Positions 18,168 to 27,643 are shown, counted from the stretch's first letter. The stretch is DNA of 64,000 nt from DAOTXN01 sp034435435 (GCA_034435435.1 DAOTXN010000148.1:19066-83065), one strand, 5' to 3'. The notes: generated by a model from the sequence alone, not told the origin. A program made the numbers and translations.

Positions 18168-19532
18168 CTATGGTGTTGGTGTTGGCGTTGGCGTTGGCGT
18201 ATTCTTGAGCGTGACAGTAAACGACGCATACACGTAGCCGCCGCTGTTCTTTTCCACCTTGAGCTTGAAAACCGTCTCGGCAGTGATGGTCTCGTCGACT
18301 TTCGAGCCGTATCCCCCCACAGCCTGTTCCGCCCCATTGCCCTTTATGTACCACACTGCTTTAGCGTAATCCACTTCCCAAAAGATACTGAAAGGCGTAT
18401 TGGCCGCTACCTCAAGCGTGGTCGGGTCGAATTTCTTGATCGCCGGGTCGCCGCCCCCGGCGCCGCTGACTGTCACCGTCACTTTGTTGTTCTCTATTGA
18501 ATTGTCTTGCTTGGTCACTTGAGCCACGTACTCGGTTGTGATGCTAGGGCAGACTTGCCGTGTCCCCACTCCGGGCTGTGGTTCTTTGTCATAGCCATAT
18601 CCAAAGGAGATGTGAATCGCGTTGATGTTTTGAAAGTTCCAGCGCAGCGTCGTACATTGCCCGGCGTTGAGCGTGGCGTGATCGACCCAAAAGCCGCTGG
18701 TTGGCGCAGGTGTGTTGGTCGGCGCGAGCGGGGTGGGCGTGGGCGTGGGAGGCACGGGCGTGTTGGTCGCCGGGGGGGGCGGCGCGCTAACGACCGGTGC
18801 AGTCGCGGCGGCTGCGTTGGCCGTGACCACCGAATTGGCGATCCAGGCCGTTCCGCCCTGAAAACTGATCTGCCACCACGAGCTATCCAGATTGCGCCCC
18901 GTGACCATCGCCCCTTCACCGCCAGCCATGCTGCCCACAACCGGATAGTTAGTGCCGGGGCCGCTTCGCACGTTGGCGTTCAGGTTGGCGCGCACCATGG
19001 GCAGCTCTGCGGTAGGCGGCGCCGGCGGCGCAGTAGGAAGCGGCGTGGGCGCGACCTCTGTAGGCGCGCTGGTGGGTTGCGGCTGCGGGCTACCCCCCGG
19101 CGCAGCCGTTGCTGCGCCCGGAATTTGCACCTGCACCCCCACGATGCGCGACGCGCCCATCTGGCCGGTGCTATCGTAAGCACGGGCTTGTAGCGTGTGC
19201 GAACCGACGATAGAGGCCGACCAGGCAAACTGCTCGCTCATCGTCGTCAGCACCGACCCGGCCGGCGCGACCCGGCTCTCGATCAGCGAGTTGTCCACGT
19301 ACAATTCGAGGCGCGCGATGGCCCGATCATCAATTGCCGTGACGCTGATCTGCACGGCCTGCCCGGCCGGGAGCAGCGCCTGGTCGGACGGCGTCAAAAT
19401 ATTCACCGTAGGCGGTTGCGCGTCCGAGACCGCGGTCGGCTCAGGTTTCCCGTTACCTCCGCAGCCCACCAGCAGCGCCAGAACGAGCACCGCCGCGCAC
19501 TCCATCCACATCCAGCGTTTGTGTCGCAACAT
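18168..19532 (-). CDS. Secreted lipoprotein with Ig-like and SH3b domains
   Basis: 454 residues from the ATG at 19532 (AGAGGAA upstream; the longer frame from 19682 has no SD). Lipobox LLVGC puts the lipidated Cys at residue 24. Next come an Ig-like module (QPPTVNILTPSD onward), a Pro/Thr-rich linker, a bacterial SH3 domain (NANVRSGPGTNYPVVGSM, TAWIANSVV), a second Pro/Thr linker and a C-terminal Ig-like pair, ending in PTPTPTPTP. Likely a cell-surface protein that binds cell wall or carbohydrate. The PT linkers come from short GGCGTG/GGTGTT repeats. Confidence 0.8.
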   Translation of the reverse strand: MLRHKRWMWMECAAVLVLALLVGCGGNGKPEPTAVSDAQPPTVNILTPSDQALLPAGQAVQISVTAIDDRAIARLELYVDNSLIESRVAPAGSVLTTMSEQFAWSASIVGSHTLQARAYDSTGQMGASRIVGVQVQIPGAATAAPGGSPQPQPTSAPTEVAPTPLPTAPPAPPTAELPMVRANLNANVRSGPGTNYPVVGSMAGGEGAMVTGRNLDSSWWQISFQGGTAWIANSVVTANAAAATAPVVSAPPPPATNTPVPPTPTPTPLAPTNTPAPTSGFWVDHATLNAGQCTTLRWNFQNINAIHISFGYGYDKEPQPGVGTRQVCPSITTEYVAQVTKQDNSIENNKVTVTVSGAGGGDPAIKKFDPTTLEVAANTPFSIFWEVDYAKAVWYIKGNGAEQAVGGYGSKVDETITAETVFKLKVEKNSGGYVYASFTVTLKNTPTPTPTPTP

Positions 19533-19626
19533 ATTCCTCTTCCCTCTTTTCTTAAAAGACGCCTTCCCGCTTGCGCGGGTTCCCACCTGCAAACGATTTG
19601 CCAGATCTGGCCTGACGACTGAAAGC

Positions 19627-20262
19627 TCATCCCGCCTTGAGAATCTTGCCCACCAGTTGGCTGCCCAGAATCGCCAACCCATCTGTCACCATGTAGTGAT
19701 GGGCGTTGGCGTCGAAAAGAATAGATGCGCGCGACGGAAAATCCTCGTCGCCCAGCCCATACACGGCGGCCATCTCGATGCGCGGCAAGACACGAAAGGC
19801 AAAGCCTGCGTCACTCAACGTCAATCGCGTCCCTCCCAGGGCCTGGCAGGCCGCAACAAAGTCATCAATATTCAAGCCCCACCGCTGCGTCAGGCGGTCG
19901 GGCGCGTAGCCCTGAAAAGCTCGATGATAAAACGTGCCGTTCGGCAATTCACGAAAACTGATCCAGCGCCCGGCCAGAGGCACGCCGTTGGCGGTCTCCA
20001 GATAGGTCAAAACGAGGCTCTGGAAAAATGAGGGCAACGCTTGCCCGTCAGGCCCGCGGACCTCCAAAGTCGCCACATCCACTTCATAGGGTTGGAAAAG
20101 CATGGTCAGGTGCAGGCGGTCGCCCTGGAGCGTCGCGCCGCTGCGCCAGGCGATCTCTGGCGGCGGGACGTGCTTGAGCGCCTCGCGCAGCCCGGCCACT
20201 TTGGGGGCCAGTTTATCCATCCATTGGTCCACTGCCAGGCGGCTTTGCCCGTTTCGCAACAT
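19627..20262 (-). CDS. DUF3786 domain protein
   Basis: 211 residues from ATG 20262 (AAGGAAG just upstream). The core AGRWISFRELPNGTFYHRAFQGY, LGGTRLTLSDAGFAFRVLPRIEM and DEDFPSRASILFDANAHHYM matches DUF3786, a family often seen in anaerobes, sometimes beside corrinoid or Fe-S proteins; its function is unknown to me. Upstream reading frame continues into a MITE and is not part of the gene. Tandem with ornithine aminotransferase, but the MITE sits between them. Confidence 0.75.
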   Translation of the reverse strand: MLRNGQSRLAVDQWMDKLAPKVAGLREALKHVPPPEIAWRSGATLQGDRLHLTMLFQPYEVDVATLEVRGPDGQALPSFFQSLVLTYLETANGVPLAGRWISFRELPNGTFYHRAFQGYAPDRLTQRWGLNIDDFVAACQALGGTRLTLSDAGFAFRVLPRIEMAAVYGLGDEDFPSRASILFDANAHHYMVTDGLAILGSQLVGKILKAG

Positions 20263-20290
20263 AAGCTTCCTTTCGGGGCCTAGCAGATCT

Positions 20291-20407
20291 CTAGCAGCCT
20301 GTCGGAGAACCCTGTCATATAGGGCCTTGCGCCCGTTTTTTGCTCGTTTTGCGCCCATTTTGGACGCCCACAAGGGGCTAAATGACGTCTCTCCGACAAG
20401 CTGCTAG
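20291..20407 (+). mobile_element. MITE, copy 1 (117 bp)
   Basis: Terminal inverted repeats CTAGCAGCCTGTCGGAGA and TCTCCGACAAGCTGCTAG. A second copy in opposite orientation at 39471-39576 is nearly identical apart from an extra CGCCCGTTTTT-like segment here. CTAG at each end may be the target duplication. No open frame inside. Its right CTAG gives the stop codon (20404-20406, minus) of the aminotransferase gene. Confidence 0.85.
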
Positions 20408-21615
20408 TGTTCGGCCAGCACCGCTCTAACTTGTTCCACCGCCCAATCTAACTCGGGCCGGTCGATCACCAGCGGCGGGGCCAGGCGAATGACGTGTTCA
20501 TGAGTCTCTTTGCACAACATGCCGCGCTGGGCCAGCGCCTCGCAAAAGCGGCGCGCGCCGCCAGCTTCGGGGTAAAGCTCGATGCCCACGAAAAGCCCGC
20601 GCCCGCGGATCTCTTTGACGTAGGGGCTTTCGACGGTTTCCAGACTGTCCATCAGGTAAGCGCCCTGCACGGCCGAGCGTTCGATCAACTTTTCGTCGGT
20701 CAATACCTTGAGCGCGGCCCGGGCCACGGCGCAGGCCAGCGGATTGCCGCCGAACGTGCTGCCGTGGTCGCCCGGTTGGAACAGGCCCAGCACGTCGCGG
20801 TCGGTCAACACCGCCGACACGGGATAAAGCCCGCCCGACAGCGCCTTGCCCAGGATCATCACGTCGGGCCGGACGCCTTCGTACTGGCTGGCGAACAGCT
20901 TGCCGGTGCGCCCCAGGCCGGTCTGGATCTCGTCGGCGATGAACAACACGTCGTATTCCCAGGTCAGCTCCTCGGCTCGTTTGAGATAACCGTCGGGAGG
21001 AATGCGAATACCGCACTCGCCCTGAATTGGCTCGATGAGCAGACCCACCACGGTCTCGCTGTGCTCCTTAAAGGCAGCCTCCAGCGCATCGGCGTCGCCA
21101 AAGGGCACACTGATAAACCCCGGTGTAAATGGGCCAAACCCTTCACGATATTGCGGCTCTGAGGAAAAACTGATGATGCTGATGGTGCGCCCGTGAAAGT
21201 TACCCTCGCACACGATGATCTTGGCCTCGTCTTCTGGCACTTCCCGCACTGCATAGCCCCACTTGCGGGCGGCCTTGATGGCCGTCTCGACCGCCTCGGC
21301 GCCCGAATTCATCGGCAAGGCCTTTTCATAGCCGGTCAGCCGGTGCAAGTCTTGATAAAGCAACGCGAGCTGATCGTTGCGAAAGGCGCGCGAGGTCAAC
21401 GTGAGCCGGTTGGCCTGCTCGACCAGCGCCTCTACGATGCGCGGGTGGCAGTGCCCCTGGTTCACCGCCGAATAGGCGCTGAGGCAATCCAGGTACTTTC
21501 TCCCCTCCACATCCCACACCCACACCCCTTCGCCTCGGGTGATGACGACGTCCAACGGTTTATAGTTGTGCGCGCCGTAGCGCTCTTCGAGCTTGATGTA
21601 ATCCTGCGTTTTCAT
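20404..21615 (-). CDS. rocD: Ornithine aminotransferase
   Basis: 403 residues. PLP enzyme that moves the delta-amino group of ornithine to 2-oxoglutarate, giving glutamate semialdehyde (arginine/ornithine to proline or glutamate). The N-terminus RYGAHNYKPLDVVITRGEG is diagnostic for this class III aminotransferase; PLP Lys257 lies in LGKALSGG, the Asp in FIADEIQTGLGRTG. ATG at 21615 chosen because GGAG sits 6 nt before it; a GTG four codons earlier overlaps that SD. The TAG stop is within the adjoining MITE, so the native C-terminus may have been altered by a residue or two. Confidence 0.92.
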   Translation of the reverse strand: MKTQDYIKLEERYGAHNYKPLDVVITRGEGVWVWDVEGRKYLDCLSAYSAVNQGHCHPRIVEALVEQANRLTLTSRAFRNDQLALLYQDLHRLTGYEKALPMNSGAEAVETAIKAARKWGYAVREVPEDEAKIIVCEGNFHGRTISIISFSSEPQYREGFGPFTPGFISVPFGDADALEAAFKEHSETVVGLLIEPIQGECGIRIPPDGYLKRAEELTWEYDVLFIADEIQTGLGRTGKLFASQYEGVRPDVMILGKALSGGLYPVSAVLTDRDVLGLFQPGDHGSTFGGNPLACAVARAALKVLTDEKLIERSAVQGAYLMDSLETVESPYVKEIRGRGLFVGIELYPEAGGARRFCEALAQRGMLCKETHEHVIRLAPPLVIDRPELDWAVEQVRAVLAEH

Positions 21616-21704
21616 ATCCTTCTCCACGTGATAGATTCAAGTCACCCGACGCTATTATAGCCAAAGCGACTGTTTGGGCAACCGTGACGTTCGTCCCGCT
21701 TTTG

Positions 21705-24347
21705 TCACGCCTCGCCGCGCAATATCCGCTGCCACTCGTTTAGCCGCACCAACGCCTGCACCGGCGTCAGGTTGGCAATGTCCAGACCAAACAACTCGCG
21801 GATCACCTGGCGTAGCGCGGCGTTGGCGGCGGGCAAGACCAGCTCCTCTTGGCGTCCGACGCTGTAGGGCTGGCGCGTTTCTCTCAATTCCGCCAACGCC
21901 TGCGGTTCGCCGCGTTCCGCCTCCAGCCGCATCATCACTGTCTGGGCCCGCTCGACCACGCCTTCGGGCAGCCCGGCCAGCCGGGCCACGTGCACCCCAT
22001 AGCCCCCAGGGGGGTCGGCTCCGCCGGGGACCACACGCCGCAAGAAAATGACCTCGTTCCCTTGCTCCTTCACCGCCAGGGTATAGTTTTTCGCGCCGGG
22101 CAGGTACGCGGCTAGCCCGGTCAATTCGTGATAATGCGTGGCGAACAATGTGCGCGCGCCGATGTGCTCGTGCAAATGCTCGCCCACGGCCCACGCCAGC
22201 CCCACGCCATCATACGTGCTGGTTCCGCGCCCGACCTCGTCTAGCACCAGCAGACTGCGCCGGGTGGCGTGGCGCAAAATATAGGCCGTCTCGCTCATCT
22301 CGACCAGGAACGTGCTGCGGCCCTGGGTGATGTCGTCGCTGGCCCCGGCCCGCACAAAAATGCGGTCAGCCAGCCCCACGTGGGCCGCCGCCGCCGGGCA
22401 AAAGCTCCCCATCTGCGCCAGCAGGACGATGAGCGCCACCTGCCGGATATAGACGCTCTTGCCTGCCATGTTCGGCCCGGTGATGACCAGCAACCGCTCG
22501 CCGTCGCAGTCGAGATGGGCGTCGTTGGGCACAAAGCGCTCGCCGTCGGGCAACAGCCGCTCGACCACGGGATGCCGCCCCTCCCGAATCTCGATCACGT
22601 CGCCCTCGTCTACCTCTGGGCGCACGTAGCCATGCCGCGCGGCGACCTCGGCCAGCGCCGCCAGCACGTCCAGCTCAGCCAAAGCGCGAGCCGTTTGGCG
22701 CAAGCTCCCGGCGTGCGCAGCCACCTGCTCCCGCACCTGCACGAATAAATCGTATTCCAATCCGTTGGCCCGCTCCTCGGCGGCCAGGATTTCCGTCTCT
22801 TTGACTTTGAGATCGGGTGTGACGAAACGCTCGGCGTGCGTGACCGTGGCCCGACGCTCGTAATCGGCGGGGACCAGATGCAGGTTGCTCTTGGTCACTT
22901 GTACGAAAAAGCCAAACACCTCGTTATACTTGACGCGCAGGTTCTTGATGCCGCTGCGCTCGCGTTCGGCGGCTTCGTACCGGGCCAACCAGTTCCGCCC
23001 CGACTCGGCGGCGGCCCGCAGCGCGTCTAATTCGGCGTGGTAGCCAGGGCGAATCAGCCCGCCCTCTTTGAGCAGAATCGGCGGGCGGTCCACGAGGGCC
23101 TGCCCGAGGAGGGCCAACACATCAGGGTGTTCGTCCAATTGGCCCAAGTCGTGCAGACGGCCCGACCGGACATCGGTCAACCGAGCTTTGAGCCTGGGCA
23201 ATCGCTCTAGAACCCGCTTGAGAGCCGCCAGATCGCGCCCGTTGGCCGCCCCAAAACCGACCCGTCCTACCAGTCGCTCCACGTCGTACACGCCATCTAG
23301 CAAACGGCGCAGGTCGCCCCGCAGAAAGGCGCTGTTCACCAGTTCTTCCACGCCGTCCAGCCGGGCGTGAATTTCGGCCAGGTCCAGTAGCGGCTGGCTG
23401 ATCCAGCGCCGCAGCAAGCGCGCGCCCATGGCCGTGCAGGTCAGGTCGAGCGCGGCCAGCAGGCTACCCTCCGTGCGCCCGTCGCGCAAGGTGCGGGTCA
23501 ACTCCATATTGCGGCGGGTGACGCTGTCCAGGTGCATGTGGCCGGACAGGCTATACACCGTTAGGTGTCGCAGATGCGCCAGGTGGATGGTTTCGTTGGC
23601 AGGTTGGTTCGCTTCCAGATACGCCAGGATGGCGGCGGCGGCCGCAGTGGCCAGGGGGTGATCAGCGCAACCGTAGGCTTCGAGCGAGGCCACGCCCAGG
23701 CGCTCGCGCAAGCGCTCGGCGGCCGCGGTCGGGTCAAACGTGTCGTCGGGCAGCGGGGAACGGCGGGCCGGGCGGACGCCGGTCAGCGCGACGACAAAAG
23801 ATTCGTCATCGTTCAGCGATGCAGGCAGAATCAGCTCACTGGGCTGGAGCCGGTGCAATTCTTCCAAGACAGCGGGTAAATCGGCGGTTTCGGTGGCTAT
23901 GAATTCGCCGGTAGATAGGTCGGCGAATGCCAGACCGTAGCCCATCTTTCCGGGCGCGAGCGCCGCCAGGAAATTCTCGCTTTTTTCGTGCAGCAGCGCT
24001 TCTTCGACCACCGTGCCCGGCGTGATGACCCGCACAACCTCGCGCTTGACCAACCCTTTGGCCTTGCGGGCGTCTTCCATTTGTTCAACGACGGCCACTT
24101 TATAGCCGCGCTCGATCAGCCGGCCGATATAAGTAGTCACGCTGCGGTAGGGCACGCCGCACATCGGCTTGTGCACTTGTTTGGAAAAGCGTCGGCTGGT
24201 CAGCACCAGGTCCAGCTCGCGGGCGGCGGTTTTGGCGTCCTCGTCGAACAGCTCGTAAAAATCGCCCAGGCGATACAACACCAGGGCGTCGGGATGGCGG
24301 GCCTTGATCTGGCGATATTGGCGCAGCATCGGCGTTTCACCGGGCAT
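21705..24347 (-). CDS. mutS: DNA mismatch repair protein MutS
   Basis: 880 residues, full length. Recognises mismatches and starts methyl- or nick-directed repair with MutL. The mismatch-binding Phe motif GDFYELFDEDA is at residues 28-38; Walker A GPNMAGKS near 622, Walker B LVLDEVGRGTST, and the C-terminal FGLDIANLTPVQALVRLNEWQ dimer segment are all present. ATG preceded by GAGGTG. It follows QueG on the same strand, separated by a long perfect hairpin at 24362-24394. mutL is not in the window. Confidence 0.97.
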   Translation of the reverse strand: MPGETPMLRQYRQIKARHPDALVLYRLGDFYELFDEDAKTAARELDLVLTSRRFSKQVHKPMCGVPYRSVTTYIGRLIERGYKVAVVEQMEDARKAKGLVKREVVRVITPGTVVEEALLHEKSENFLAALAPGKMGYGLAFADLSTGEFIATETADLPAVLEELHRLQPSELILPASLNDDESFVVALTGVRPARRSPLPDDTFDPTAAAERLRERLGVASLEAYGCADHPLATAAAAAILAYLEANQPANETIHLAHLRHLTVYSLSGHMHLDSVTRRNMELTRTLRDGRTEGSLLAALDLTCTAMGARLLRRWISQPLLDLAEIHARLDGVEELVNSAFLRGDLRRLLDGVYDVERLVGRVGFGAANGRDLAALKRVLERLPRLKARLTDVRSGRLHDLGQLDEHPDVLALLGQALVDRPPILLKEGGLIRPGYHAELDALRAAAESGRNWLARYEAAERERSGIKNLRVKYNEVFGFFVQVTKSNLHLVPADYERRATVTHAERFVTPDLKVKETEILAAEERANGLEYDLFVQVREQVAAHAGSLRQTARALAELDVLAALAEVAARHGYVRPEVDEGDVIEIREGRHPVVERLLPDGERFVPNDAHLDCDGERLLVITGPNMAGKSVYIRQVALIVLLAQMGSFCPAAAAHVGLADRIFVRAGASDDITQGRSTFLVEMSETAYILRHATRRSLLVLDEVGRGTSTYDGVGLAWAVGEHLHEHIGARTLFATHYHELTGLAAYLPGAKNYTLAVKEQGNEVIFLRRVVPGGADPPGGYGVHVARLAGLPEGVVERAQTVMMRLEAERGEPQALAELRETRQPYSVGRQEELVLPAANAALRQVIRELFGLDIANLTPVQALVRLNEWQRILRGEA

Positions 24348-24361
24348 AATTTTTCACCTCA

Positions 24362-24394
24362 AGACCTCAAAGGTTTAAGAAACCTTTGAGGTCT
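24362..24394. repeat. Perfect 15-bp-arm hairpin between queG and mutS
   Basis: AGACCTCAAAGGTTT (24362-24376), AAG loop, AAACCTTTGAGGTCT (24380-24394). The TAA stop of QueG (24375-24377) is within it. No T-run follows on the minus strand; might act as processing or attenuating structure before mutS. Same ends as the palindrome at 2749-2763. Confidence 0.8.
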
Positions 24395-25337
24395 GGTTTT
24401 CCAACACCGCTGCAGCGTTGCGCTGCAAACCCTGCAATTTGGCCCGTTTGACGGGACTGCCCTGGAAGCGACGGCGGAAGGTTTCGTCGTCCATTTCCAG
24501 CAGCTCGCTCAATCCAGGTCTGGGCAAAGCGGGGCGGGGTTGGAAAGCGGGTTCATCCGTCGGGTGGGCAAAGCGGTTCCACGGGCATACCTCCTGGCAC
24601 ACGTCGCAGCCGAACACCCAATCGCCGACCAACAGGCGCAGGTCGGCCGGAAACTCGGCCCCGCGATACTCGATGGTCAGGTAGGAGATGCAGCGCGAGG
24701 CATCCAGCGTGCGATCAGGCAGGATGCAGGCGGTAGGACAAGCCTGGATGCAGAGCGTACACGCGCCGCAGTGATCGGCGGTGAAGGATGGGTCGTAGTC
24801 CAATTCCAGGTCGAGCAGCAGCTCACCCAGCAACAGCCAGGAACCGAGCTGCGGGTTTATGAGCATGGTATTTTTGCCGAACCAGCCCAAGCCGGCCCGT
24901 ACGGCCAGCTCGCGCTCCAATAATGGGCCGGTGTCCACGTAGCGCCGATGAGCCACCGCATGCCCGACCTGGCTCTCGATCCAGGCCGCCAGCTCGTCCA
25001 ATCGCGCTCCCATCAGATCGTGATAGTCGTCGCCCCAGGCGTAGCGGGCCACCCGCCCGCGCAGGCCATCGGCGAGCGACTTGGTCTCGCCCTGGTAGTA
25101 ATTCAACGCCACGACGACGACCGAGCGCGCCTCCGGTAGAACCCGGCGCGGGTCGCGGCGTTTGGCGATGGCATCGGGGCGAGACAGGTAGGCCATTTCA
25201 CCTGCATAGCCTTGCGCCAGCCACTCTTCGTAATAGTCGCCATAGTCGCTGGCGGCGAGCGGCGTCACACCTACCAGATCAAAGCCAAGCTTACAAGCCT
25301 GCGCCTTGATGCGTCGGGTCAGTTCCCCTCTTTCCAC
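24375..25337 (-). CDS. queG: Epoxyqueuosine reductase QueG
   Basis: 320 residues. Cobalamin- and Fe-S-dependent reductase that makes queuosine from epoxyqueuosine in tRNA, last step of the pathway. N-terminal KLGFDLVGVTPL, GRVARYAWGDDYHD and YVDTGPLLER, GLGWFGKNT motifs, then two 4Fe-4S clusters: CGACTLCIQACPTACI and CDVCQEVCPWN. A longer open frame upstream to 26045 is antisense to DUF1385 and rejected; GTG at 25337 fits the family N-terminus. Its last residues are repeat-encoded. Confidence 0.93.
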   Translation of the reverse strand: MERGELTRRIKAQACKLGFDLVGVTPLAASDYGDYYEEWLAQGYAGEMAYLSRPDAIAKRRDPRRVLPEARSVVVVALNYYQGETKSLADGLRGRVARYAWGDDYHDLMGARLDELAAWIESQVGHAVAHRRYVDTGPLLERELAVRAGLGWFGKNTMLINPQLGSWLLLGELLLDLELDYDPSFTADHCGACTLCIQACPTACILPDRTLDASRCISYLTIEYRGAEFPADLRLLVGDWVFGCDVCQEVCPWNRFAHPTDEPAFQPRPALPRPGLSELLEMDDETFRRRFQGSPVKRAKLQGLQRNAAAVLENQTSKVS

Positions 25338-25410
25338 ATCGGGCAGTATAGTGGGTCGCGCGTCAAAAGTCAAACGAAAACCTAAAATGCAACCATCCGC
25401 ACGCGTTTTC

Positions 25411-25439
25411 TTGACAGCCTTTCCCCACCAGAGTACAAT
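25411..25439 (+). promoter_or_regulatory. Sigma70 promoter of the DUF1385 gene
   Basis: TTGACA (25411-25416), 17-bp spacer, TACAAT (25434-25439); leader of about 20 nt to ATG 25467. Confidence 0.8.
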
Positions 25440-25466
25440 CCTCCCATCTGAAGCGGCGAGGACACA

Positions 25467-26354
25467 ATGAGCGACAAACCGTTTAATTATGGCGGACAGG
25501 CGGTGTTGGAAGGCGTGATGATGCGCGGGTCGCGGGCGCTGGCCGTGGCCGTGCGCGACCCAGAAGGCCAGATCGTCACCCACGTTGAACCAGTCAACCA
25601 GACCCTTTACAACGGGCCGATCAGCCGCATCCCGTTCGTGCGCGGGCTGACCATGCTGTGGGACGCGCTGGGGTTGGGGATGCGCAGCCTGATGTTTTCG
25701 GCCAACGTGGCTATGGGTGAAGGAGAAGAAGGCCAGGCCTTTAGCGGGCCGCTGGCCTGGGGCACGTTGATTTTCTCGCTGGCCTTTGGCATTGGACTGT
25801 TTTTTGTGCTGCCGCTGGTGATCGTGGGTTTTATTGACCGGTGGATCGCATCGAGTCTGCTCAGCAACCTGGCCGAGGGCGCGATCCGCTTGTTGTTTTT
25901 CATCGGCTACGTGTGGCTGATCGGTCTGATGCCCGACATCCGGCGCGTGTTCGGCTATCACGGCGCAGAGCACAAGACGATCAACGCTTACGAAGCAGGG
26001 GCCGAATTGACGCCGAACGCCGTACAGCGATTCACCACGCTGCACCCGCGTTGCGGGACGGCCTTTTTACTCTCCGTCGTAGTGATCTCGATTTTGCTGT
26101 TCTCGTTGCTGGGCCGGCCGGCGCTGTGGTTGCGCATCGCGTCGCGTATCGCGCTCATCCCGGTCATTGCAGGCGTGGCCTACGAATACATCCGCTTCAG
26201 CGCCCGCCACCTGGACAAAGCCTGGATGCGGGCCATCGCCGCCCCCAACCTGGCCATGCAACGCCTCACCACCCGCGAGCCGGATGGAGAGATGGTCGAG
26301 GTGGCTATCACAGCGTTTAACTGCATGATGGCCGCCGAAAAAGCAACTGTTTAG
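25467..26354 (+). CDS. DUF1385 (YqhQ-like) membrane protein
   Basis: 295 residues. Opens NYGGQAVLEGVMMRGS, the hallmark of DUF1385/YqhQ, followed by membrane segments near 95-130 and 145-160, the conserved YHGAEHKTINAYEAG and HPRCGTAFLL motifs, and a last hydrophobic pair. A family conserved in Gram-positive bacteria and Chloroflexota with no established role. Stands alone with a strong promoter, divergent from queG, convergent on the metallophosphatase-fold gene. Confidence 0.88.
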   Translation: MSDKPFNYGGQAVLEGVMMRGSRALAVAVRDPEGQIVTHVEPVNQTLYNGPISRIPFVRGLTMLWDALGLGMRSLMFSANVAMGEGEEGQAFSGPLAWGTLIFSLAFGIGLFFVLPLVIVGFIDRWIASSLLSNLAEGAIRLLFFIGYVWLIGLMPDIRRVFGYHGAEHKTINAYEAGAELTPNAVQRFTTLHPRCGTAFLLSVVVISILLFSLLGRPALWLRIASRIALIPVIAGVAYEYIRFSARHLDKAWMRAIAAPNLAMQRLTTREPDGEMVEVAITAFNCMMAAEKATV

Positions 26355-26382
26355 CCACAAGTGGATTTGAGATCAATGGACG

Positions 26383-26418
26383 CCCGGCTTGAGCCGGGGA
26401 ATTCTCGCTAAAGCGAGA
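26383..26418. terminator. Twin hairpins between convergent genes
   Basis: CCCGGC (26383-26388)/GCCGGG (26393-26398) and TCTCGCT (26403-26409)/AGCGAGA (26412-26418). No T-runs, but position between two converging genes suggests two-way termination; it could equally be a dispersed repeat. Confidence 0.5.
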
Positions 26419-26460
26419 CCTCCGATCACGACCTTTGAAGTGGCGGAATAACGTGGGTTT

Positions 26461-27573
26461 TCACGGATTGGCTTGCGGCTGGACGACCTGCTGCACCCAC
26501 TGGGCCATTGACGGATCCTCGGCGATGACCTCCGGTCGCAGCGTCAGTCGTTGCCACTGCTGTGTTGTTAGTTGTCCCTGTGCGTCAAAGGTCAGTCGCG
26601 CAATGCCGATCTGCCGTCCGGCGTGACCGGGCGAGGTCTGGTCGGCGTGGACGAGGAGCACTCCCCCTGCACCGAACAACGGCGAGCCATAACCATATTC
26701 CGTCCCGCCGCTAATGATCACGTCGATGCCCGGCACGCGCTCGGCGATGTGTTGATCGACTGCCGGTCCGGCGTGAGAGAGCAAGATGATCACGTCGGCC
26801 TGAGAGGCGACCTGGGCCACAACCGTTTCGGCGGTCTGGAGCGGGTCGGCCACGGTGATTTCCCCGCTCCCACCGCCGCCGCTCAAGCCGATGATGGCGA
26901 CGGTATGCCCGCCGATCTGGCGCACGATGTAGGGCGCGGCGAGCAATTTTCCGCTGGCCGACACGACGGCGTTAGCCGACAACACAGCAAATTCGGCCTC
27001 CGCTATTCTTTGACGTAGCACGTCCAGGTCTAGCGCCAGCTCTTTTGGCCCCAACGTCATCGCGTCGTAGCCCATCAGGTTCATCGCCGCGACGCTGGTT
27101 TGCCCCTGAGTTTTGCGGGCCGGGTCTCTGTCGCCCACCCAACTGTCTCCAGCGTCCAACACCAACACCCACGCACCGATGGCGCGTTCTTGCGCGATTT
27201 TAGCCGCCCGCCGGGCGACGCCTCCCAGGGGCGGCCGTCAACCACAGGGTCGCAGATAGCCCCAGGTGTCGTTGGTGTGCAGCACCGTCAGCGTCAGGTC
27301 TGATGACCGGTCTAACATGAGCGCCGAGGAGGACGTGGGTAACAGCGTCGGGGTAGACACAGGCGAGGGAACCGGCAAATGCACCCGTAGAGGTGTTGGG
27401 CTGGCTACCGCCAACGGCAAAGACCCTTGCATCAATGGAGACGATAGCGGTGAGTATAATTCAGATGCCGCAGGGGGTTGATGCCGGGCAGTAAGGTAGA
27501 ATACGCCGAGCAAGGCTATTACCAGCAACCCTGCTGCTACCCAACGCTGAAAGGTCGGTTTGGTTGCGTTCAT
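26461..27573 (-). CDS. Metallophosphatase-fold membrane protein with in-frame TGA (candidate selenoprotein)
   Basis: 370 codons including one internal TGA at codon 112 (27240-27238). N-terminal membrane anchor (residues about 11-28), a Pro/Ser/Thr linker, then a UshA/5'-nucleotidase-like domain: LTVLHTNDTWGYLRPCG-[TGA]-RPPLGGVARRAAKI, LVLDAGDSWVGD, MGYDAMTLGPKELAL, IILLSHAG, IDVIISGGTEYG. The same frame continues after TGA with no shift. From memory, relatives have PCGC followed by LGGLARRA, so TGA stands for the second Cys. The usual NHE and GHTH metal motifs are PKE and GGTE here, arguing against phosphatase activity and for another role. A strong hairpin starts 2 nt after TGA. Alternative: nonsense mutation or sequencing error. 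Confidence 0.6.
27203..27237 (-). promoter_or_regulatory. Candidate SECIS hairpin after the in-frame TGA
   Basis: Minus strand, beginning 2 nt after TGA: GCCGCCC (27235-27229), CTGGG (27228-27224), loop AGGCGTCG (27223-27216), CCCGG (27215-27211), one bulged C, GGGCGGC (27209-27203). Twelve pairs with one G-U. Loop has G at position 2, as bacterial SECIS usually do; TGA-to-loop distance of 14 nt is slightly short, but an alternative fold with loop GTC gives 18 nt. Confidence 0.5.
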
Positions 27574-27643
27574 CTCTCGATTATTCCACGCTTTACAGAG
27601 ACCGCCTAGTGATGCTTGTCCGCTTATCGCGTGATCTTTGTCA

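Noticed and set aside
25338..26045. N-terminal extension of the QueG frame
   Set aside because: Antisense to DUF1385 and lying over its promoter; QueG motifs begin only after 25337.
26461..27573. TGA read as Trp or Gly through an alternative code
   Set aside because: TGA ends many intact genes here, including overlapping ATGA junctions, so it is a normal stop in this genome.
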